A stretch of 64,000 nt of DNA from Noviherbaspirillum humi (GCF_900188095.1 NZ_FZOT01000001.1:62001-126000), one strand, 5' to 3'. Counted from the first letter of the stretch, positions 49,332 through 57,494 are shown. A program made the numbers and translations. The notes: generated by a model from the sequence alone, not told the origin.

Positions 49332-49607
49332 CTACTCTTCTTGTAACTTTACAATAGCAAGTACGCTGTACTCATCGATAGGGTTAAGCGGGACCACGAA
49401 ATATCCACTCTGCCGGAGTTTGCTCAGTAGCTCTTTATTGGCAAGCAGGTCTGCCGTTTCTATGATGCGGTAAATCTGCCCGTACTCATTCTCTACACCT
49501 ATTTTGACAGCCTCCGACACAGGCGCCACAGGGACGGCAGCGAGTTGTTGGAGCAAGTCATGGTCGAAGCGAGGAACAAATTTGCCTTCGAGGAGCGTCG
49601 TTTTCAT
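49332..49607 (-). CDS. Hypothetical protein upstream of the receiver gene
   Basis: A 91-residue acidic protein (MKTTLLEGKFVPRFDHDLLQ...). No domain was recognised. It is predicted to be mixed alpha/beta with SEAVKIGVENEYGQIYRI and SGYFVVPLNPIDEYSVLAIV strands. No strong ribosome-binding site precedes the ATG. The 46-bp gap and shared strand suggest an operon with the receiver gene. Confidence 0.6.
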   Translation of the reverse strand: MKTTLLEGKFVPRFDHDLLQQLAAVPVAPVSEAVKIGVENEYGQIYRIIETADLLANKELLSKLRQSGYFVVPLNPIDEYSVLAIVKLQEE

Positions 49608-49748
49608 TGGGGTCTTTGTTGGTCAATACCTGAACAGTTGACGCACCTCACGTCTACCAAGTTCGCAAGGTTGACAAATTTCTTTCATCAAGCTGAAAAA
49701 TTGTTGCAAAATTGATATCACCGTGTCTATGTTACGGCTCCCTGATTT

Positions 49749-49785
49749 CCCGCAGCAGCTATTATGCGGCTGCGGGCCCTTTTTG
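49749..49785 (+). terminator. Rho-independent terminator, plus strand
   Basis: CCCGCAGC and GCTGCGGG form a perfect 8-bp stem followed by CCCTTTTT. Confidence 0.65.
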
Positions 49786-49800
49786 CTTTACAGCAGCCAT

Positions 49801-49835
49801 AAAAAAGCAGGACACCCAATCAAGGCGTGCCCTGC
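49801..49835 (-). terminator. Rho-independent terminator, minus strand
   Basis: GCAGG-CAC and GTG-CCTGC pair around a loop and, read on the minus strand, are followed by six T. It could end the leftward transcript of the GGDEF-EAL operon. Confidence 0.6.
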
Positions 49836-50010
49836 AATGCTTTAAGTTGGAGACCTAAGAAGCACTTATTGGACATGCAATATGCTGCGTCAAGTTCCTG
49901 ACGCACAAACGATTATTTTCACTATCCTGCGATCCACGTACCAATCTCCCCGGTCCGCTCTTCACCGCTCTAGTTTGCACGTCTCTCTTACGAAAATGGC
50001 CTTCCGAGTG

Positions 50011-50179
50011 GAACTTGGAAGTTCGCAGCCGCCAGCGTAAGCGAAAAAAGCAGGGTTCTGACGAAGCTATCTATAAGGTTCGCTCGAAAACTGGCCGCAG
50101 TTGATGACGGCTGTCCCATCACGTCTGCGCAACGGCTCTAGGGCTTTTGCTTTTGGGGGTATCAGTCAGACGTGACTGA
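50011..50179. repeat. ~170-bp direct repeat, copy A
   Basis: Aligns along its length with 54014-54180. Shared blocks are GAACTTGGAAGTTC (50011-50024), ATCTATAAGGTT (50069-50080), and CTGCGCAACGGCTCTAGGGC with flanking TTTTG and TTTTGGGGG/TATCA. Overall identity by eye is about 70%. It borders the module on the left. Confidence 0.75.
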
Positions 50180-50279
50180 AAGGCGGCCACAAGCTGACAT
50201 CGTACTAAGCTTTTGATGTGATACCGATGGGGCAGGAATTGCGGTCAGTAACTTGGCATCAAGTGTTCAGGGCGGTGAT

Positions 50280-52766
50280 CTAGCGGTGGGAAGCGGCGTC
50301 CGGCACCGGCGGCGGCGTTTGGTGCGCGCGGACGAAGTCCAGGAACGCCGCCTGCGGCAACGGGCGGCAGAAGTAATAGCCCTGGTAGGCCGGGCAGCCC
50401 AATTGCGCCAGCAGGTCGTGCTGTTCGCGGGTTTCCACCCCTTCGGCCACCGTCGACAGGCCCAGGCTGCCAGCCAGCGTGATCACGGAGCGAGCGATGG
50501 CGAAATCATTGGGGTCGTGCAGCAGGTCGGCGACGAACGAGCGGTCAATCTTCAGCGCGTCCAGCGGCAGGCGCTTCAGGTATGCCAGCGACGAATAGCC
50601 GGTGCCGAAGTCGTCCAATTGAAAGCGCACGCCCATGCGCTGCAGCGCGCCCATCTTGGCCACCGTGTCTTCGACATTGGCCACCAACACTGATTCGGTC
50701 AACTCCAGGTGCAGGCGCTGCGGCGGGGTGTCGTTGGTTACCAGCGCCTGCAGCACCTGGCCGACAAACTCCGGCTCGGCGAGCTGGCGCGCCGAGACGT
50801 TGACCGACAGGGTAAGGTCGGCCAAGCCGGGTTCGCGTGCCATCTGCGCCAGCAGGCGACAGGCTTCCTGCAGCACCCATGCTCCGATGTCGCAGATGAG
50901 GCCGCTGCGCTCGGCAATGCCGATGAAGTCTAGCGGCGCAATGAAGCCGTCGGTCGGGTGGCGCCAGCGCAGCAGCGCCTCAGCGCCGACGATTCTGCCG
51001 GCAAAGTCGGCCTGCGGCTGGTAGTGTAGTTCGAACTGGTTGGCCGCCAGCGCCCGGCGTAAGTCGTCTTCGAGCCGCGCACGGCGCTCCAGTGCGGCCT
51101 GCATGCTGGGCTGAAACGTCTTCGCCAGATCGCCGCCAGCTGTCTTGGCTTCATACATGGCTAGGTCGGCGCGACGCAGCGCCTCGCTGCAGTTCGTGAC
51201 CGTCGCATTGATGACGGCCACGCCGATCGACGCCGGCAGGTGACGGGCGGCGCCCGACAGCAGATGCGGGTGCGCCAGTAGCTGGCGCACCTGCTCGGCC
51301 GTCGCCGCCGCGCACGACTGTGCTGAATCGGCGCTGTCGGCAATCTCCGGCAGAAGCAGCACGAATTCGTCGCCGCCCAGGCGTGCCACCGTGTCGATTG
51401 GGCGCGCCGTGTCCAGCAGCCGGCGCGCAACGGCCTTGAGCAGCTCGTCGCCGGCCAGATGGCCGAGCGTGTCGTTGAGGTCCTTGAAGCCATCCAAGTC
51501 CAGCAGCAGCAGCGCGGAATACGCCGGCACTTGCTGCTGGCGCTCGATCAACGCCTGGAGCTTTTCCAGCAGCAGGCGCCGGTTGGGCAGCGCGGTAAGC
51601 GAGTCGTAGTACGCCAGTTGCGCGACTTCCTGCTCGGCCTGGCGCCGGCCGGTGATGTCGCGCAGATACACTGACAAGCCGTCGGTCGTCGGATAGGCCG
51701 AGATTTCCAGCCACAAGTCCATCGCGTCGAGCTGGATTTCAAAGCGCGTCACATGCCCGCTGTTGCGCGCGGCGAGATAGCGGTGCTCAGTTTCCGAGCC
51801 GCGAAACGTCGGAAACACTTCCCAGATGGTTTTGCCCAGCATGTCGGCGCGGCTGCGGCGCAGCATCGCCTCGGCGGCGCGGTTGACGTAGCGAAAACGC
51901 CAGCCGTCGTCCATGAGCAGAAAGCCATCGGTGATGGTATCTAGCGTGTTGGTCAGGCGCTCATGCAGGCGGCGGTTTTCTTCCAGCGTCTCGCGCTTGA
52001 CGGTAATGTCCTGCAGCGCGCCGCGCAGGCCGGTGACCGTGCCGTCCAACCCGCGCACCGGCTCGCCCACCACGCGCACCCAGCGCGCCTCGCGCTCGAC
52101 GGTCCAGATGCGCAGTTCATGCGAGAACGGCGTGCCGCTGTGGCGCGCGGCCTCTTTGGCGTCATTCAGCTCGCGCCACGCGGCGGTGTCCAGATGGCGG
52201 CGGTAGGCTTGGCCGGTATCAGTGAACCCGGCGGGCAGGCCAAGGATGGCGGCGGCTTCGTCGCTCCATGTCGTGGCGCCGCTGGCAAACTCCAGGCGCC
52301 AGTCACCCACCTTAGCCAAACGGCCGATGGTCTTAAGCGACAGTTCGCGCTCGGACAGGTGCTGCTCGCGCAGCGCCAGGCGCGTTTCCTGCGCGCGGCG
52401 CGCCTTAGCCGGAAACAGCGCCAGCGCCAGGCCAGCGGCCCCCGGCAATGCACGCGCATTCATCAGCACCGGCGTGGTCGCACCGCCGGCGCACACCAGG
52501 TCGAGCGCGATTTCGTCGATGTTGCTGCCATTGCGTATCAGCGGCCGGCAGACCGCCTCGAACAGCACCGGGCCGGCGGCGCCCATCAGGCGCTGCATGT
52601 CCAGGGCGGCCAGTTCGTCGGTGCGGTAGCCGGTCAGGTCGAGGAAAGCGCGATTGACCCCCGTGAGGCGGCCATCGGCGCTGCAGTGCGCCAGAGCGCA
52701 CGGCGCGGCGTCGGCTTCGACGGTGCCAAGCAATGGCCGGTTAAGTACGGCGAGGATGCTGCTCAT
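50280..52766 (-). CDS. PAS-PAS-PAS-GGDEF-EAL protein (diguanylate cyclase/phosphodiesterase)
   Basis: An 828-residue cytoplasmic c-di-GMP enzyme without membrane helices. Three PAS domains (about residues 10-130, 145-265, 270-375) precede a GGDEF domain with intact RLGGDEFVLLL and an inhibitory RPID I-site five residues before it, and an EAL domain with GAEALLRWRHP, LTESVL, QLDDFGTGYSS, LKIDRSFV and AEGVETREQ all present. Both catalytic activities are therefore possible. It starts 12 bp after an RsbQ-like hydrolase gene, so the first PAS probably receives a signal made or carried by that protein, as RsbP does from RsbQ. Confidence 0.93.
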   Translation of the reverse strand: MSSILAVLNRPLLGTVEADAAPCALAHCSADGRLTGVNRAFLDLTGYRTDELAALDMQRLMGAAGPVLFEAVCRPLIRNGSNIDEIALDLVCAGGATTPVLMNARALPGAAGLALALFPAKARRAQETRLALREQHLSERELSLKTIGRLAKVGDWRLEFASGATTWSDEAAAILGLPAGFTDTGQAYRRHLDTAAWRELNDAKEAARHSGTPFSHELRIWTVEREARWVRVVGEPVRGLDGTVTGLRGALQDITVKRETLEENRRLHERLTNTLDTITDGFLLMDDGWRFRYVNRAAEAMLRRSRADMLGKTIWEVFPTFRGSETEHRYLAARNSGHVTRFEIQLDAMDLWLEISAYPTTDGLSVYLRDITGRRQAEQEVAQLAYYDSLTALPNRRLLLEKLQALIERQQQVPAYSALLLLDLDGFKDLNDTLGHLAGDELLKAVARRLLDTARPIDTVARLGGDEFVLLLPEIADSADSAQSCAAATAEQVRQLLAHPHLLSGAARHLPASIGVAVINATVTNCSEALRRADLAMYEAKTAGGDLAKTFQPSMQAALERRARLEDDLRRALAANQFELHYQPQADFAGRIVGAEALLRWRHPTDGFIAPLDFIGIAERSGLICDIGAWVLQEACRLLAQMAREPGLADLTLSVNVSARQLAEPEFVGQVLQALVTNDTPPQRLHLELTESVLVANVEDTVAKMGALQRMGVRFQLDDFGTGYSSLAYLKRLPLDALKIDRSFVADLLHDPNDFAIARSVITLAGSLGLSTVAEGVETREQHDLLAQLGCPAYQGYYFCRPLPQAAFLDFVRAHQTPPPVPDAASHR

Positions 52767-52778
52767 GGCTGGTCCCGG

Positions 52779-53573
52779 TCAATGCAGCAGGAAGCGGCGC
52801 AGCACGGCCACGGTTTCCTGTGGCGCCGACAGATGCGGGCAATGGCCGGTGGCCTCCAGCAGCGCCAGCACGCTGCCCGGAATTTGCTGATGCATGTAGT
52901 GCCCGACTTCGGGCGGCGCTAGAGCGTCATCGCGGCATTGCATAATAAGCGTCGGCACAGTAATGGCCGGCAGCAGCGAGCGCCAGTCCGACAGGAAGGT
53001 CACCCGTGCAAAGGCGCGTGCCACGTCCGGGTCCGTGCGGCAGAAATTATCGGTCAGCTCAAGCGTCAGCCCGTCCCAGGTGGGGCGGCCCATGATCGTG
53101 GGCGCCAGCGTCTGCGCCCAGGCAAAGTAATTCGCTGCCAAAAAATCCAGCAGCGCCAGCACGGCAGCACGGTCCATCCCACCGCGATAGGCGCCGTCGT
53201 TGATGTAGCACGGCGATGGCGCCACCAGGCTTAGCCCGGCGAAGCGATGCGGGGCGCGGGCGGCCGCATGCGCGCCAATGGCGGCCGACACCGAATGGCC
53301 GACGAACTGCGCCTGCTCCAGTTGCAAACCGTCCATCAGGCATAGCAGGTCGTTGGCGTACGCATTTAGGCTGGCATAGTGGATCGGGTCGTAACTGGCG
53401 CGGTTGGAGGGGCGCGCGCCGACCAGGTCGTACAGGATGACGTCGAAGTCGTCAGCAAAAGCGGGCGCTACCTGCTGCCAGACGGACTGGTCGCAGCCGA
53501 AACCGTGCGAGAAGATCAGCGGAGTGCGGCCGCGGCCGCTGCGGTGAATGTTAAAGCACGCAAGCGAATTCAT
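52779..53573 (-). CDS. RsbQ/KAI2-like alpha/beta hydrolase
   Basis: A 264-residue alpha/beta hydrolase of the RsbQ-D14-KAI2 group. It has FSHGFGCDQSVWQQVAPAF, the nucleophile elbow VGHSVSAAIG (Ser94), VAPSPCYINDGAYRGGM, the acid in LIMQCRDDALAP (Asp216) and the histidine in ATGHCPHLSAP (about His244). CDQSVW and SPCYxND are shared with Bacillus RsbQ, which activates the PAS domain of RsbP; plant relatives sense strigolactones and karrikins. Here it is followed at 12 bp by a PAS-GGDEF-EAL gene, giving a likely signal-to-c-di-GMP pair. Confidence 0.93.
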   Translation of the reverse strand: MNSLACFNIHRSGRGRTPLIFSHGFGCDQSVWQQVAPAFADDFDVILYDLVGARPSNRASYDPIHYASLNAYANDLLCLMDGLQLEQAQFVGHSVSAAIGAHAAARAPHRFAGLSLVAPSPCYINDGAYRGGMDRAAVLALLDFLAANYFAWAQTLAPTIMGRPTWDGLTLELTDNFCRTDPDVARAFARVTFLSDWRSLLPAITVPTLIMQCRDDALAPPEVGHYMHQQIPGSVLALLEATGHCPHLSAPQETVAVLRRFLLH

Positions 53574-54013
53574 AGAAAGCCCGGCTAGTACCGCACGCTA
53601 AATCAACCGACAACACGCTGTGTAATGCGTGGCGACGGCCCGGCGGCGGGAAAACGGGGCAGTCGGCAAGCGCTGGCCGACCACCTGATTGCTGGGAAAC
53701 AGTAGCACCAATTTACAGTTTCTTACAAGAAAAAACTTACACAGAGGAAACAATTTTGGATTTCCGGCCACACCTGCTCGCGACCGACCAGCCCGCCCAG
53801 CAGCGGTACCGGCCGCAACGGCGGGGCAGCCAGGCCCAGCGACGCGGCGTTCCCACCCAGCGCCTACGAGCGACCCCAACACGGTGACAGAGCCGGCCGC
53901 CGGCTTGACGCCGACAAGCGCCGCCACGGTGCCGCTGGCGACTGGGGCCGTAGGAGTTTTGGGAAGCTAGTCAAGGTACGCGACTTCGCTAAGTGTGATG
54001 GGCAGCTTTGGGG
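53574..54013. other. Non-coding gap upstream of the hydrolase gene
   Basis: About 440 bp that should hold the promoter of the hydrolase-GGDEF operon. Open frames here are compositionally biased (Pro/Ala/Thr) and show no recognisable motif. An A+T-rich patch at 53695-53760 is the likeliest promoter location. Confidence 0.4.
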
Positions 54014-54180
54014 CGAACTTGGAAGTTCACATGTCATGGCGTATAAAGCCGCAGTCCTGCAACAGTCAATCTATAAGGTTTGCATTGAAACCTGCCATAG
54101 TCGACGACTGCTGCACCATCACACCTGCGCAACGGCTCTAGGGCTTTTGTTTTTGGGGGGTATCAATCCGAGGTGATTGA
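54014..54180. repeat. ~170-bp direct repeat, copy B
   Basis: Counterpart of 50011-50179, in the same orientation, with GAACTTGGAAGTTC at 54015-54028 and the identical block CTGCGCAACGGCTCTAGGGC. With copy A it brackets the hydrolase/GGDEF-EAL module. Confidence 0.75.
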
Positions 54181-54270
54181 GCGGAAGGGAGAGCAAAAAT
54201 AAAGGGAATTGTTTCGATTGCAGCCAAGCTGTCTATAGATGAACAGGGCTACGCGGTCCGCGTTGGCCCC

Positions 54271-54480
54271 ATGCACGGTGATGAACCGGCATGGGTTGTC
54301 AGGTGTGCCGATGTTTCCATGCATAGCTATCGTGCTTTTGGTCTTCATTGTCTGTCGTGCAGCCGGCAAGGTGCAGAATGCATGCAATGCTGTGTGCGCG
54401 AAACGCAGTCGAAAGATAAGAAACCACCCGCGTTAGACCAGCAAACCGCCAGCACGGGTTTAGGTTATTTGGACCAGTAA
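54271..54480 (+). CDS. Possible small cysteine-rich protein
   Basis: A 69-residue frame starting MHGDEPAWVVRCADVSMHSY and containing CLSC and CMQCC, a C-x2-C...C-x2-CC arrangement that could bind zinc. The frame stays open upstream to a stop near 54177 with plausible protein-like sequence (IAAKLSIDEQGYAVRVGP) but no normal start codon. No strong ribosome-binding site precedes the ATG. It overlaps the end of the small membrane gene on the other strand. Uncertain. Confidence 0.35.
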   Translation: MHGDEPAWVVRCADVSMHSYRAFGLHCLSCSRQGAECMQCCVRETQSKDKKPPALDQQTASTGLGYLDQ

Positions 54481-54629
54481 GCCAACCCGACGACAATGCT
54501 GGCAAAGGTCACAGCAAGGCCAAAGATTTCTGCGAAGGTGGCACGAGTAAGCCAGCGAGTAGAACGCCCACGCGTGATGGTGTCGAGCAGAAGTGCAACA
54601 ACTAGCGAGATCATGAAAACGTGGAACAT
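54465..54629 (-). CDS. Small two-helix membrane protein
   Basis: A 54-residue protein (MFHVFMISLVVALLLDTI..., then TFAEIFGLAVTFASIVVGLAYW) with two predicted membrane helices around a basic loop TRGRSTRWLTRA. The start at 54629 is supported by AAGGGGG five bases upstream. Its size and location on the island suggest a phage- or plasmid-type accessory protein, such as a holin-like or filamentous-phage minor protein; the function is unknown. Confidence 0.65.
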   Translation of the reverse strand: MFHVFMISLVVALLLDTITRGRSTRWLTRATFAEIFGLAVTFASIVVGLAYWSK

Positions 54630-54802
54630 TGTTTCCCCCTTGATGTTTTCTAGCAGACGCACCAACCGCTTTGCGTTTCTTGTTTCGGCTGGTGTGTCTA
54701 CTTTGTTAATGTAGGCAAAGATAGAGCTTTCAGTAGGTATAGTTAAAAGGACGCTGCCCGCAAACCCGCATGAATCCTGGGTTCAGGATGGAAAATCCGT
54801 GC

Positions 54803-55822
54803 CTATTTTTTGTGGAAACGGGTCGATAACGTGGCCAGCTTCGCCCTCACGATCCGGTTCAGCTCCTCGTCGGCAACAGTGTGCCTGGAGTGCCGCAACT
54901 CCTTCGGCTTACCGCCATCTCTTGGTTTCCCGGTTCGGGCGTCGGTACCGTAGGCAAGTCGACCGAGCGGGTAGGTGCAGACCGCTTCCGCCCTTCCCTT
55001 ACGCGCAGCGACTAACATGAGCTGCATGAGCTGCATGATTTCAAGCCGCCCCTGTGTCAACTCATCGATGGATCGAAGGCGGCGAAAATGCAGCAGTTCG
55101 GCCAGGCGCTGAAAGCGGTAGCCGTCCAAGTCGTCCAGCCTCACAATGCCGTGCTTCGCCAGCTCGTCGCCGCGCAAGGTGAATTCGGCGCGGGCGCGAT
55201 GCTCTGCAATCGGCAAATCTCGGTTACCGCTGTCGCCGCCCCAGTTACCATCGGTGCGCTTGTAATAAACCTGGTAGCTGATCTGGTTGCCCTTGCTGCC
55301 GATACGCAGGTTGTGGTGCGGATCAATTTTCAACCGACGCGTGTAAATGGTCGGCTCTGGATCGTCGCCGCTTAGAAAGACGTTCCCCATTGTCGCCGTG
55401 TCTTTCAGGCTAGGGTCGAATTGGCGGGCGTCTTTCCCATATGCTGCAATCCCAGCTTGCAGCCGGCGCACCATTTCAGTAACCGCATTAGGATCGCCGT
55501 CCTCTGGTCGCGCATAGAAGTCGAGCGAAATTTCTAGGCCGGTGACGGTCGGTTCCTGCGCCAGGGGCAAGGCGCTGACAATGCGGCGCAGCTCCGAATA
55601 GGAATTTGCCTGAGCGTCGTACAGGGTTATTCTGAAGTTGGTAGCGACGCCGCCCGCGCCCGGATTGATGGCTTCGGTTCGCGTGGCATTCGTTCCGGTA
55701 ATGCGTTGCAGGTTCTCCCAAATCCATCGCGGCTGGGTTGGCTGTGTGGTGCGCACGTCGAGCTGAATCCAATCGATCACGGCCTCCGTGCGGTAACGGG
55801 AACGGAGGCTCTGGCTCATCAT
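54803..55822 (-). CDS. Putative replication-initiation-like protein
   Basis: A 339-residue protein starting MMSQSLRSRYRTEAVIDWIQ. Segments VTGLEISLDFYARPEDGD, TIYTRRLKIDPHHNLRIGSK and ISYQVYYKRTD... leading to AEHRARAEFTLRGDELAKHG resemble rolling-circle replication initiators of phages and small elements, where an R-x-E-x strand forms part of the core, but I cannot confirm a catalytic tyrosine. It is translationally coupled (ATGATGA) to the upstream gene. On an integrated element such a protein could allow replication after excision. Function is inferred and moderate at best. Confidence 0.6.
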   Translation of the reverse strand: MMSQSLRSRYRTEAVIDWIQLDVRTTQPTQPRWIWENLQRITGTNATRTEAINPGAGGVATNFRITLYDAQANSYSELRRIVSALPLAQEPTVTGLEISLDFYARPEDGDPNAVTEMVRRLQAGIAAYGKDARQFDPSLKDTATMGNVFLSGDDPEPTIYTRRLKIDPHHNLRIGSKGNQISYQVYYKRTDGNWGGDSGNRDLPIAEHRARAEFTLRGDELAKHGIVRLDDLDGYRFQRLAELLHFRRLRSIDELTQGRLEIMQLMQLMLVAARKGRAEAVCTYPLGRLAYGTDARTGKPRDGGKPKELRHSRHTVADEELNRIVRAKLATLSTRFHKK

Positions 55823-56202
55823 GCGGCCGCAACGTATGCCGAAGGCGAAGCCGCACAACTGACCACGAAAGCCGTCCGCGCCGTTGGCAGCTTACGCAGC
55901 CTCCAGTGCCGGATGTCGGTCGAATCGCTGAGCGCGGTCTTCATCAAGGGGGGCTCGTTACGCTTAGTACTGGGATCGGCCGCCCTGACCGCCTCGATGA
56001 ATTCCCAGACTTTTGCCGCTTGATACATTGGCAGCCAGGCGCGGTCTCCTTTGCCCTTGCACTCTGGAAGGAGAATAAAACCGCTGACAGCGACTTTGCC
56101 GCGCCGCATGTCGCTCAGGGTGTCAAGCCAAGACCTGACCGGTCCAAGCTCCTTGCGGAGCAGGTAGGCGGCTTCAGACGCGGACATAACGGTAATTTTC
56201 AT
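55819..56202 (-). CDS. Hypothetical island protein, middle gene of the coupled trio
   Basis: A 127-residue protein (MKITVMSASEAAYLLRKELG...). The N-terminal SASEAAYLLRKELGPVRSWLDTLSDMR could be an AlpA/excisionase-like helical module, and DRAWLPMYQAAKVWEFIEAVRAAD a second helix pair; neither is certain. Its start overlaps the stop of the upstream gene and its stop overlaps the start of the Rep-like gene, so the three proteins are made together. GAGAAG precedes the ATG. Confidence 0.65.
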   Translation of the reverse strand: MKITVMSASEAAYLLRKELGPVRSWLDTLSDMRRGKVAVSGFILLPECKGKGDRAWLPMYQAAKVWEFIEAVRAADPSTKRNEPPLMKTALSDSTDIRHWRLRKLPTARTAFVVSCAASPSAYVAAA

Positions 56203-56687
56203 TGGTGCTTCTCGTTTGAGGTAGTCAATCCGTGTGGAACGATGAATGCAAAGTGAAGGCCATTGCGCAGGCCGTTCCGAATCCATACGCAATCCTGGCC
56301 ATGCTCATCGAAGCCGAAAACGACTTCAAACCCACCGAAGTCTAATCGTCCTTGCACGTGTGCCTTTTCCAAGATCGAACCGAGTTCAGCATCGTCGAGC
56401 ATGCCGCTGTCGCGGATCAGCGGATGGTTTCCCATTGCTGCGTATTGGGCTGCCCGATCTTGGAAGATTGTCTGTTCTAGCAACCTACACATTGCCGCCT
56501 CTCTAAGCGCTGCCGTCATGTTTTCTGCATCACTTGCTGGAGCCAGCGCATCGGCACACCATACCTGCCAAGTCTTGCTTTGCTGGTCGGCAAGCCAATC
56601 GATAGCCTGCCAAGTCGCTTCGTCTAGCTTCATGGGTATGCGCCTTCCGGAATGAAGGGTCAGCATGCGTTGCGCGGTTGTCGGCAT
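56199..56687 (-). CDS. Ribbon-helix-helix-like regulator, first gene of the coupled trio
   Basis: A 162-residue protein. Its N-terminal RRIPMKLDEATWQAIDWLADQQSKTWQVWC looks like an RHH DNA-binding module (beta strand then two helices), so a role in controlling the replication-like operon or partition is plausible. The C-terminal part (GRLDFGGFEVVFGFDEHGQDCVWIRN) is beta-rich with no known motif. It is divergent from the serine recombinase gene with 120 bp between, where both promoters must lie. Confidence 0.68.
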   Translation of the reverse strand: MPTTAQRMLTLHSGRRIPMKLDEATWQAIDWLADQQSKTWQVWCADALAPASDAENMTAALREAAMCRLLEQTIFQDRAAQYAAMGNHPLIRDSGMLDDAELGSILEKAHVQGRLDFGGFEVVFGFDEHGQDCVWIRNGLRNGLHFAFIVPHGLTTSNEKHQ

Positions 56688-56730
56688 TTTTACTCCTACG
56701 AAATAAACGTTAGCATACCATGAGATTCAA

Positions 56731-56759
56731 TTGCATATTATAAGGTTCAGATTTATTAT
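56731..56759 (+). promoter_or_regulatory. Sigma-70-like promoter of the serine recombinase gene
   Basis: TTGCAT (56731-56736), 17-bp spacer and TATTAT (56754-56759), 49 bp before the ATG at 56808, in an A+T-rich divergent region. Confidence 0.6.
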
Positions 56760-56807
56760 TGACCACAGATTAAACGAACGTCTTGAAACGTCGTCAAGGA
56801 GAAAATC

Positions 56808-57494
56808 ATGGCACAGGGCAAATACATCGCCTACTACCGCGTCAGTACCCAAAAGCAAGGTGCTTCTGGGTTGGGGCTCGAAGCACAACAAGAAGCCGTG
56901 CGGCGTTATCTGAACGGCGGAGAATGGGAGCTGGTCGATGAGTTTGTCGAAACTGAAACCGGAAAGGGCGCCGACGCACTCGCGAAACGGCCCCAACTTC
57001 GCGCGTCTCTAGAAGCATGCCGAAAGTCTGGCGCAAGGCTACTGATTGCAAAGCTCGACAGACTGGCAAGAAACGTCCACTTCATTACAGGCCTGATGGA
57101 AGCCTCGCGGGGAAACGGCAAGAACGCGGTCAAGTTTGTGGCATGCGATATGCCGGATGCAAATGACCTAACCATTCACCTGATGGCAGCGTTTGCGGAG
57201 CATGAAGCCAGGCGAATCAGTGAGCGCACGAAGGATGCATTGGCGATGGCAAAGAAACGCGGAGTGATTCTCGGCAAGGCCGGCGCCGCAAATCTAAAGC
57301 CAAATATCCACATGCGCCAAGCGAACGCCAATATCTTTGCCGAAAAGCTGCGCGGTCAGATTGAAGGGTTCACGCTGCGTAAATTGTCGCAGCGCGCTAT
57401 GGTGGATGAACTGAACCAGTTGGGTATTCGCACCGCGCGAGGAAGCACGTGGTCGCTCGTGCAACTGCAACGAGTCATCCGGCGGCTAGCCTAG
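56808..57494 (+). CDS. Serine recombinase (resolvase/invertase family)
   Basis: A 228-residue site-specific recombinase with nucleophile Ser13 in YYRVSTQKQ, AKLDRLARNVHFITGLME and AAFAEHEARRISERTKDAL typical of the catalytic domain, and a C-terminal helix-turn-helix (LRKLSQRAMVDELNQLGIRTARGSTWSLVQLQRVI). AAGGAG precedes the ATG by 8 bases. It could resolve multimers of the excised element, act on the repeats within the island, or invert DNA. It reads toward the integrase gene (convergent). Confidence 0.92.
   Translation: MAQGKYIAYYRVSTQKQGASGLGLEAQQEAVRRYLNGGEWELVDEFVETETGKGADALAKRPQLRASLEACRKSGARLLIAKLDRLARNVHFITGLMEASRGNGKNAVKFVACDMPDANDLTIHLMAAFAEHEARRISERTKDALAMAKKRGVILGKAGAANLKPNIHMRQANANIFAEKLRGQIEGFTLRKLSQRAMVDELNQLGIRTARGSTWSLVQLQRVIRRLA

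Larger units (their letters stand above)
49608..50010. other. Non-coding region with possible small RNA
   Basis: About 400 bp, A+T-rich. A promoter-like pair TTGCAA (49706-49711) and TATGTT (49730-49735, 18-bp spacer) on the plus strand is followed about 15 bp later by a strong terminator, which could define a ~45-nt transcript. No coding frame was recognised. Confidence 0.45.

Noticed and set aside
50280-52766. Degenerate GGDEF or EAL domain acting only as a receptor
   Set aside because: The GGDEF, I-site, EAL, DDFGTGYSS and other catalytic motifs are intact, so catalytic inactivity is not supported by the sequence.
53598-53970. Small frames on both strands upstream of the hydrolase gene
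   Set aside because: Pro/Ala/Arg-biased composition and no motif or ribosome-binding site; more likely promoter and spacer DNA.
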